DNA of 64,000 bases from Zygaena filipendulae (lineage: Eukaryota > Arthropoda > Insecta > Lepidoptera > Zygaenidae), in NCBI GenBank assembly GCA_907165275.2, contig OU015654.1, forward strand, positions 11,983,501 through 12,047,500, written 5' to 3'. This document shows positions 56,771 to 64,000 of this stretch, one piece after another (the stretch's first letter is position 1; each line of letters begins with the position of its first letter). Under the pieces are notes generated by a model. That model saw only the letters and a list, made by a program, of their open reading frames with translations, was not told the DNA's origin and searched no databases. A program made the position numbers and the translations under genes.

Positions 56771-58112
56771 ATGTAGGTATTTAGATTTCATGATCTATCT
56801 CATTTTAAAGAGCTTTAAAAATTAAAAAAAATTATATGACAGCAAAACTGGATCTCGTGCAGGAAAGAAATCATTGGGCATAGAAAAATAATATTTTTAT
56901 AATTTTTCGTCAAGATACGGAATTTATTAAAAACGTTACATTATGTTACTAACTGTAACTTCTGCGTGTTATAAAGACTTTATTTGATTTTTTAAACTAA
57001 CATATTTTTTGTATAACCTCGTCGGTCGATTTTATCCCAAATGTTGTAAAACTTCATACGCTGGTATTACATGAGAAGCTTAAAGAAGTCTTCCACATAA
57101 AGGGTTAGGAAGAAGCTCATACTCGTATATTAAGGCCCAAAGATAAGTTTGATGTCATTAAATGAAAACTAAAATGAGTGTTTTTTACTCTTTCACGGTT
57201 ACTTACCATAAAGCATCCTGAAGAGTGCTAGTAAACAACGCTCAATCAGGAGCAATTCACGGCCCAACAAGCAGCTTATGCGGTTTATTTAAATAAAATG
57301 ATAGAAATTCATGATTTTTAATCAGTGTTTTGAATGGGATATTGGTTTTTGCATTGTTTTTACACTCAATTAAAATTGCTACAAGGAAAAGTTTTAAAAA
57401 TGCCTTTTTTTGCGGTTTCAATAAACTTTTTTATATTGCTGCAGTAGGTACTCTACCTGAGAATTGTCAATGTAATATTGTATATACATGCGCTATTTTA
57501 TTCTCGTGGCGATTCCTTTTTTTATGATCATATAATTAAATTAAATGTCTTAGAAGATAGCTTTAAACTAAAATTTTAAATTGCTATAAAGTTACAAAGT
57601 AAGGAAGATAAAAAAAAGATATTTTGTAAAAGAAAATGCCAGTTCTTTAGTTATTATGTAGGTATAAAAATTGTAAAAACGCTTTAAAAATATATTTTTA
57701 TACCATGAGTAAACTTTTTACTTTGAAAGCAATAAAACTGAAAAACCTCATAAAATTTATATTATTATAGATATTTCAACTGCCGCATTTGAATACATAA
57801 AGCATTAAGAAATTTTACATTAGGTACAGGTACTTCGAGTTTTAATAACGTTTTCCGATATGATGTAATTTATAGGAAATCCATATTAAAAGCTATAAAG
57901 TCAGAAAGTCCATAAAGGCTTGAATGGCTTGTACTCGTAAATAATATAGATGCAGGTGGGTAAGCGTTATTTACTGCTTCAAGTTATAACTTTTTACTTT
58001 ATTATCCCACAGAGCCGAACATGATCTGTTTCCCAAGTAGGTATTTTAGATTCTAAGTTGAATCATATCAAATTGAGATCTATTTACTCCTTCACAAGGC
58101 TTTTATATCCAT
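56771..58112. other. Long low-copy AT-rich intron
   Basis: No coding region or repeat end was recognised. Confidence 0.35.
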
Positions 58113-58330
58113 GATAGCGCAATTGTTGGTGTGTTCGGATCACAAGCTACAAGACAAGGATTCAAGTCCCAACAATGACATTGAGCTGTTGGAGAAGTAA
58201 AACATTGCAAGGAAAACAAAGCATGCCGGTAACTGAACCGCGATCACCTTCAAGTAGAAAGTTACCAATCACCTGAAGACGGGCTCACCTGAAAACCAGC
58301 TCCCATTCCAGGCTAGGCGTGTTTACAATC
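58113..58330 (+). mobile_element. Possible tRNA-derived SINE
   Basis: TAGCGCAATTGTTGG resembles an A box and AAGGATTCAAGTCCC a B box, about 35 nt apart. No intact cloverleaf is visible, so it is not called a tRNA gene. Confidence 0.4.
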
Positions 58331-59064
58331 TTCAAGCGCACGTCACATAACACAAGTAAAGTTGTTGTCAAGCTATATCTTTATAAGCGTTATAACGTAA
58401 CCTAACCATTAATGAAACTATAATAAACTGGCATCACGATAAACCATATTCTAGCGATTAAATGAATTTGAATTTGCAACATGTTATTACAATAACATGT
58501 TTCACATTCATCAATCTAAAAATGAACAAGTTAAAGGTATATAACTTAGCAACACCTAAGTACGTCAAAACGACGTGATGGTTTTAGTAAACCACTTTTC
58601 TAAACTAAATAGATCAGTAAATTACCTACTCATCGAAAATAGTTTGAGTATTATGTAGAAAATTAGATAAAAATTACCTACTATAAAGTATAAAGTCAAG
58701 AAATAACATACAATTTTTAAGTACCTACCAACTGTGAAAGGACGAGGTGAGAGTCAAGTCCCTTCCAAGTGTTTTTAAAAGGTCGAAGAGTGTTGTCGAA
58801 AAAGCTGTTTGTTGACAACTGGCTGGTGACGTATTTTTTTAGAAGATATTTTGCTGATAGTTTGAATTTAGTTGCCAAGAGATATGACTGGGTTGTAGAT
58901 AGAGTGAGTACCTAGGTGAATAAATAATATTTTGCATTCCAACATAATTTTATATTTATATAATCCACATCCTATCGTTTATATAATATTATTTAATTAA
59001 CTTTATTAACTAAACAAATTAAAGAAAAGTATCAAATCCACATAGTTTCATTTATCTTTCAAAT
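58331..59064. other. Low-copy intron with one palindrome
   Basis: AACATGTTATT-AC-AATAACATGTT at 58479-58502 is a perfect small palindrome. Nothing else. Confidence 0.45.
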
Positions 59065-59130
59065 ATTAAGTAGTTGTTGTATGGTGTATGTGTTTACTTT
59101 GCTAAATAAAGTGTATCTTATCTTATCTTA
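59065..59130 (+). mobile_element. LINE 3' end with (CTTAT)n tail
   Basis: GTATGGTGTATGTGTTTAC, AAATAAAGTGTATCTTATC; matches 1195-1262. Confidence 0.65.
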
Positions 59131-60106
59131 TCAAATCATCGTCCTACAAAAAGTCCCACAGTAAAATATAGATGTATTCAAACATTGTAATAACTTTTCA
59201 ATAGATGAATATTCTACTGTTTTTTTACAAAAAAAAAATCGTCAAATGAGATTTCTTGTTGGAAAAATGGCAGTCACAATGAAAAATGTTTAAAGCGGTC
59301 ATTATATCACAGCCTGACGGATGACGTCAGCCTGTTACGCAAAAAATTAAAAACAGCTTAACCTGAATAGCCGACAATTGTTCTGTCTTATTTTTTGTAG
59401 TTTTTTTTTGTCTTTTTTTTTTCAAATTAGAATATTATTTCAGTTAAGTTTTTTTTTTTTTATTGAAGTTAAAAACCATAGAGACGATAAAAATTTATAA
59501 ACAACCGTTTGGTCTTATTTTTCTACCGGTTTTTACTTCAAATTGGAATATGATTTATGTCTGATCACAATTATTTTTATGCTATATCTGTACGCTTCTC
59601 TAGAAATTATAATCACAACAATGAGATCCTTGTTTATAAACGTTACCTACTAAAATTGTATACGCTCTCAAGATATTTTTGTTTCGATGTAGGTAGGTAT
59701 GCATTGGAAAATGATGAAGATAAGACGTTGTTTGTCTTCATCATTTTCCAATTTTTTAAGACGTTGTTTGATGAGAACGTATCAAGTATGAGTAGTCATA
59801 AATATAATTAAATAATATAATTAAATTTATAAAAATAATATCTAAAACAAAAATACAAAAATCTTGCAACGATGAGTAATGCTGTATGGTACATTAAGAC
59901 TGATCGTCGGCTAACTGATGATCCTGCAAAAAGAAGGAATCGATTCGAACGAGCCCAACTTTCCCTGTAAATGGCGTGTACCTAATATTATGTAACTACT
60001 GACTATCTACCTACTGACTATTTTTATGAAAATATGAATATTAAGCATCATTCTACCGGTCAAATTCATCAGAGATAGATGTAGGTACCTGCCTAATGGT
60101 CAGTTA
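59131..60106. other. Low-copy intron
   Basis: T-rich tracts near 59400-59460 and the hairpin at 59703. An 84-codon plus-strand frame runs through the hairpin and is not a gene. Confidence 0.4.
59703..59770. repeat. 18-bp hairpin with duplicated loop
   Basis: ATTGGAAAATGATGAAGA (59703-59720) and its complement (59735-59752). The loop phrase AAGACGTTGTTTG recurs right after the hairpin (59758-59770). Confidence 0.9.
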
Positions 60107-60305
60107 TCCTACTAATATTATAAATGTGAAAGTGTGGATGTTTGGATGTTTGTTTCTCAATCACGCAGAAACGGTTGAACGGATTTGGATGAAATTTGGC
60201 ATGCACGTTGTCAGTGGTACAGAGAAGGACATAGGGTACTTTTTATCCCGGAATTCCCGTGAGAACTCCGAAATTACCGCGAGTGAAACCGCGGGGCACA
60301 GCTAG
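60107..60305 (+). mobile_element. Full-length Helitron, 199 bp
   Basis: TCCTACTAATATTATAAATG after A, GAGTGAAACCGCGGGGCAC-AGCTAG before T. Ends 298 bp from the exon donor. Confidence 0.9.
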
Positions 60306-60428
60306 TGTATACATACATGCCAAATTTCATCCAAATCCATTCAGCCGTTTTTGCGTGATTGAGTAACAAACATCCAAACATCTAAACACCCAAACATCCA
60401 CACTTTCACATTTATAATATTAGTAAGA
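60306..60428 (-). mobile_element. Inverted Helitron 5' half abutting the previous copy
   Basis: CATGCCAAATTTCATCCAAA to ACTTTCACATTTATAATATT and AGTAAGA. Its 3' half is missing, leaving the two copies tail to tail. Confidence 0.85.
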
Positions 60429-60603
60429 TTAACATTCTATACGCCTTGTGATTATGACACGTTCGTTGTAACTTATACATAAATGTATTTTATTGAAGTG
60501 AAACTTCTTTGAGCACCACGGAAAGCTGATTTTTGTGGCGCATCTTAACCCGACGTGCTATGGTCTCAGTGAATAAGTAAAGACAGTAGGTAAGTTGACT
60601 CAC

Positions 60604-60739
60604 CGACGACGTGTATGTAGGTGGAGCGGACCTCCGTGTGGAAGGAGGGTGCGTCGGCGGACACCTCGCAGCGGTATCGGCCGCCCAGCTCCCGCGTGGC
60701 GTCGCGCAGCACCACCTGCTGGCTCGTGGACCGCGACAC
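60604..60739 (-). CDS. beat: Internal exon of a Beat-family Ig protein (end of Ig domain 1)
   Basis: The minus strand reads 45 codons plus one base between a CAG acceptor (AG at 60741-60740) and a GTGAGT donor (60603-60598). The peptide includes QQVVLRDATRELGGRYRCEV followed by SADAPSF. Y-R-C carries the F-strand cysteine of an Ig domain (exon residue 24), and CEVSADAP is a hallmark of the Beaten path family, secreted or membrane-linked Ig proteins that act in motor-axon guidance and bind Sidestep-family partners. The exon starts in phase 0 and ends in phase 1, leaving a G that completes a Glu codon with the exon at 685. GC content is far above the flanks. The exon sits between Helitron copies, the nearer only 73 bp from the acceptor. 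Family assignment is firm; which Beat member it is cannot be told from 45 residues. Confidence 0.9.
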
Positions 60740-60812
60740 CTGTCAACCAAGGATACGAGGATATTCTTCAATCCACATAATAGCCATAAGTAATAGAGAA
60801 AATATACGAATA

Positions 60813-60995
60813 CTAGCTGTTCCCCGCGGCAATTTCACGGTTGGGGAGGAATTCCGGGATGAAAAATACCCTATGTCCTATTCCAGACTATAATTTATCT
60901 CCGTGCCGAATTCCATCCAATTCCGTTCAGCCGATCTGGCGTGATTGAGTAACAAACATCAATCCATTCAAAATTTCTCATTACAATCCTTATAA
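60813..60995 (-). mobile_element. Helitron 73 bp upstream of the exon acceptor
   Basis: CTAGCTGTTCCCCGCGG, GAATTCCGGGATGAAAAA, GTTCAGCCGATCTGGCG. The 5' tip has diverged. Confidence 0.8.
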
Positions 60996-61005
60996 TGTAA
61001 TAATA

Positions 61006-61130
61006 TCCTTACTATTATAAACGCGAATGAGTTTATTTGTTTGTTTGTTGACGTCGTTAGATGTTATCAGGGCTATATACTCTTGTACAGAGAAGCACCT
61101 GGGGACTGGAGTACTTTCTATCCTACAATT
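61006..61130 (+). mobile_element. Helitron, 3'-truncated
   Basis: ATATCCTTACTATTATAAAC, GAGTTTATTTGTTTGTTTG and TACTTTCTATCCTACAATTC. Confidence 0.6.
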
Positions 61131-61537
61131 CCATATTCATTGCTATCATTGTAATTTCATTTACCTTAATTAAGTTTCTACTTCGCTTTTGTATGTTGGT
61201 ATGTCAATCTGTGCCAGTTTTCTCTTATGAAATAAGCAGAATATATAGATTTTCGAAATATCCCGAACCCAATCTAATCAACTCTAACGATATGTGATAA
61301 CGGAAAACAACCGAGCTCGTATGTATACTCGTAATATGATTACAGGATCAGGTGTTGAGAAAGTTTAATGTCCTCATAAACGATACCTTTCACTAAAAGC
61401 AGATGATCGTAATTTGTGCAGCGCAGGGACATGCTCGTATCGCTTCAATTAAGTACGATACGATATTTGCGTCACATTCCTTAGCTCTTTGGCGAAATAA
61501 AAGTGTTTGCCTGCACCCTCCACGAAACATCCTGCTA

Positions 61538-61753
61538 TCCTAATAATATTATAAACGCGAAAGTTTGTAAGTATGTATGGATGGATGGATGGATAGATGG
61601 ATGTTTGTTACTCTTTCTCGCAAAAACTACTGGATGGATTTAAATGAAACTTAACTGTACTAATAGCTTATACATCAGCTTAACACATAGGGTACTCTTT
61701 ATCCCTTTTTATCCTCTGAAATTAACGCGGGTGAAACCGCGGGGCACAACTAG
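61538..61753 (+). mobile_element. Full-length Helitron with (ATGG)n, 216 bp
   Basis: TCCTAATAATATTATAAACG after A; GCGGGTGAAACCGCGGGGCA-CAACTAG before T. A GGATGGATGGATGG run replaces the usual (GTCT)n. Confidence 0.85.
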
Positions 61754-61799
61754 TCTACACATATTGTAGAGTAATGAGGTAAAGTAATTTTGAATGAAG

Positions 61800-61975
61800 T
61801 TGTAGAGGGTTAATGTCTGTAACTACTTTAACGATTCTAAAAATTATTTTGTGGATAGGAAGCGATAATATTCCAGAGTGATATATAATATAGGATACTT
61901 TTTATCCTGAAACGATTAGTTCCCCCTGAAATATCTAACTAAGTTTATGCGGGTGAAACTGCAGAGAAACAACTG
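61800..61975 (+). mobile_element. Degenerate Helitron
   Basis: GATACTTTTTATCCTGAAAC and GCGGGTGAAACTGCAGAGAA; CTAG lost. Confidence 0.55.
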
Positions 61976-62017
61976 TTAACAAATACTGGGTATGAATTTG
62001 CGGTTTCGCCAATTAAC

Positions 62018-62265
62018 AGCTGATGTTATTGCTGATATACTAATTAATTTTTATGTATATAATGTAATTTTTAAATATATATATAAATATATGATATATT
62101 TATATAATAATATATAATAAATATATATAATATAAATAATAAGCTGATGTTATTGCTGATATACTAATTAATTTTTATGTATATAATGTAATTTTTAAAT
62201 ATATATATAAATATATAATATATTTATATAATAATATATAATAAATATATATAATATAAATAATA
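62018..62265 (+). repeat. Tandem duplication, 124-bp unit
   Basis: AGCTGATGTTATTGCTGATA starts at 62018 and again at 62142, and both units end ATATAATATAAATAATAA. Almost identical, so recent. Confidence 0.9.
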
Positions 62266-62531
62266 AATAATTAAAATTAATTAATTACTGAAATTATTAC
62301 AAATTTTATATAAATCATTTAATTTTATCGATATCCTTACGTGGACAACACTAATACCCGTATTAATAATCGCTACTCAAGAGCCTGTCACCTCTTAAGA
62401 TATTTTATGTCCCGCTCATTAAGCTGAAAAATTAAAAAGGCAAACTAAGAAATAAGAACGAATCCATCTTTTGTGAGAGATCTCTCCAGCAATAATACGG
62501 CTGCCCTACGAAAACAAAGTAATTGCAGCGG

Positions 62532-62775
62532 AATAAATTTTACACGAGAAGCAAAAAACCGGATATTGCTTTATTTAAAACAAACCTCACTTTTAATTTC
62601 TCCAAGACTAAAGCCTTTTTGATGGTTAATGGTTATTGCAACTCAATAAATTTAACGGGAGGTGAAAAAAACGGAAATCGCTTTATTTAAAACAAATCTT
62701 CCATAGCTTAACGATTTTCTTAATTTTGCTTTCTCTAAGAATAAAGCCTTTGTGATGGTTGTGAGTATGCAAGAT
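62532..62775 (+). repeat. Older tandem duplication, about 113-130 bp
   Basis: Units start AATAAATTTTACACGAGAAG (62532) and AATAAATTTAACGGGAGG (62645). They share GCTTTATTTAAAACAAA and TAAAGCCTTT-TGATGGTT. Confidence 0.7.
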
Positions 62776-63227
62776 CCGTTATGCGTGAACGAAAGCAAAA
62801 ACACAAAAAAAAACTCATCGAAAAAAATGTCAGTTGCTTTATTTTTCCGTAGACCAGCCGAATACGTATGGTTAAAAGTATCGAGAAGGGCACGTTTTAT
62901 TTCAAGAATTAATATGCACTTCCGTAGATTTACTAAAAAGAGAAAACGCAAGCAAACATTAAATTAACCATTAGTCAGGGTAAGGGTTGAATTAACCGCG
63001 AGGGATAAAACTTTATTTATTATGAGACAGGATGCAGGAGACATTACACATTAAAAGCATAGAGCTTGACAACTGGTATCCACGTCGTAAACTATTTTAA
63101 CATCGATGCTAACACACTATATGTATAGTTCAATCTTTCTTCATGAACCCTTTGGTGTTATCTAGTATTTAGTAAAACCGTTAGACTATACAAAATAATA
63201 TGTTATACAACTGAATGTTATATAACA
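62776..63227. other. Low-copy intron
   Basis: Overlapping frames on both strands here are not protein-like; nothing else recognised. Confidence 0.35.
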
Positions 63228-63425
63228 CTAGCTGTGCCCCGCGGTTTCACCCACGGTAATTTCAGAGTACCTGCGGGAATTCCGGGATAAAAGTACCATA
63301 TGTCCTTTTCTCCACCCCTGACAACGTGCATGCCAAATTTTATCCAAATCCGTTCAGCCGTTTTTGCGTGATTGAGTAACAAACATCCAAACATCCACAC
63401 TATCACATTATTAATATTAGTAAGA
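63228..63425 (-). mobile_element. Full-length Helitron, 198 bp
   Basis: CTAGCTGTGCCCCGCGG to TATTAATATTAGTAAGA, flanked by A and T. Confidence 0.9.
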
Positions 63426-63429
63426 TTAT

Positions 63430-63800
63430 TTAATTATCTCCGTCTACCCCTGTGACTGTTCTTGATAGTAATGTGTGAAAGCTGATAATTGGACGCAGAT
63501 AAGCGATAACATGTTAACCCACAATATTAAGTTATTGTTTCAAAACGCTTTATTGAGAGTTATAGAGCGTTTTTTAATTATGTGTGTACCTTATTACATT
63601 GTTTAAATACCAAAAAACATTTAAACATAAAAAAATGCTGAAACAAAATCACGATATGATTTTAAAACACGATTTATTCAAAATTTCTCCAATGTGGGTA
63701 TTGCTTATCTATGGCCAATTGGCCTTATTTTTATCTATTCTTTGTAATCTTTGTATATCTAGCTGTAAGCTTTCCAAATAGTGCAAAATAAATAAATAAA
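63430..63800 (+). mobile_element. LINE 3' end split by a MITE
   Basis: GTGTGAAAGCTGATAATT then, after the MITE, AATTGGCCTTATTTTTATC to AAATAAATAAATAAATTA. Unsplit copy at 358-510. Confidence 0.75.
63491..63716 (+). mobile_element. MITE family A, 226 bp
   Basis: GGACGCAGATAAGCGATA to TTGCTTATCTATGGCC, flanked by AATT (63487-63490, 63717-63720). Confidence 0.9.
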
Positions 63801-63846
63801 TTATGTTGTGGTCAATTGACCATATTTTACACATTTATTCAAACAA

Positions 63847-64000
63847 CTAGCTTTTCCCGCAGTCACGTAAAAAGTAGGTACCTACCCTAAGTCCTTTTCT
63901 TTACCTCTGACAACGAATACACAAAATTTCATGATGATTAGTTTAGTGGACATTTAAACTCACATTCGCGTACTCACATACTTGTCTGTCTGTTATTTCG
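63847..64000 (-). mobile_element. Helitron running off the window
   Basis: CTAGCTTTTCCCGCAG, CTCTGACAACGAATACAC, CTTGTCTGTCTGTTA. The 5' tip lies beyond the edge. Confidence 0.7.

Larger units (their letters stand above)
686..60603 (-). other. beat: 59,918-bp phase-1 intron of the Beat-family gene
   Basis: This is everything between the donor GTGAGT (60603-60598) and the acceptor CCCCAG (691-686). The two exons fit in phase with no residues missing from the Ig1-Ig2 linker, so no obligatory exon is expected inside. I found no other Ig-like or host-like exon. The content is Helitrons, LINE ends, MITEs, hairpins and low-copy AT-rich DNA. Confidence 0.85.
60740..64000 (-). other. beat: Upstream intron of the Beat-family gene (partial)
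   Basis: This follows from the acceptor at 60741-60740. The stretch holds at least six Helitron copies or pieces, two tandem duplications and a LINE 3' end split by a MITE. No exon was recognised, so the previous exon lies beyond the window. Confidence 0.75.

Noticed and set aside
60490..60893. Several overlapping frames on both strands around the 60.6-kb exon
   Set aside because: They come from high GC content of the exon. Only the frame with VVLRDATRELGGRYRCEV has splice sites and homology.

Overview
The window looks like lepidopteran (moth or butterfly) nuclear DNA. It is AT-rich, full of dispersed TAGGTA/TACCTA motifs, and packed with short Helitrons of the TC...CTAG type, LINE 3' ends with simple-repeat tails, and MITEs. 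I see no bacterial-type genes, operons, CRISPR arrays or intact RNA genes.

The only host coding sequence I can support is two short exons on the minus strand, one near each end (60739-60604, then 685-552). Both encode parts of a beaten path (Beat) family immunoglobulin protein: the end of Ig domain 1 and the start of Ig domain 2. Their splice sites are good, and the phase-1 junction joins them in frame as one Glu codon. Almost the whole window (686-60603, 59,918 bp) is therefore one intron of this gene. Positions 1-551 and 60740-64000 belong to the next and previous introns.

Most recognisable intron sequence is mobile-element debris. (1) About sixty copies or pieces of non-autonomous Helitrons occur in several subfamilies; the best are about 199 bp, start with TC, end with a GC-rich hairpin plus CTAG, and sit between A and T. 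(2) One larger Helitron remnant (26962-28530, minus) carries a Pif1-like helicase gene broken by two frameshifts and has the same kind of 3' terminus. (3) LINE remains include a Jockey-like RT fragment with YADD (2750-2925), an RT C-terminus (22972-23470) and many 3' ends tailed by TTCTA, CTTAT, AAAT or GAAAT repeats. (4) Several MITE families are present. One has 4-bp target duplications and a paralogous empty site; another carries paired TGACGTCA motifs in its copies.

A further layer is a set of short, perfect or near-perfect hairpins (arms 11-30 bp). Two contain evidence of origin by template switching, and one locus has two hairpins in tandem with the same TTAT loop. Between repeats lie low-copy stretches. 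A few are GC-richer, with E-box, homeodomain, POU, GATA or CTCF-like words, and are the best places to look for enhancers of the axon-guidance gene.
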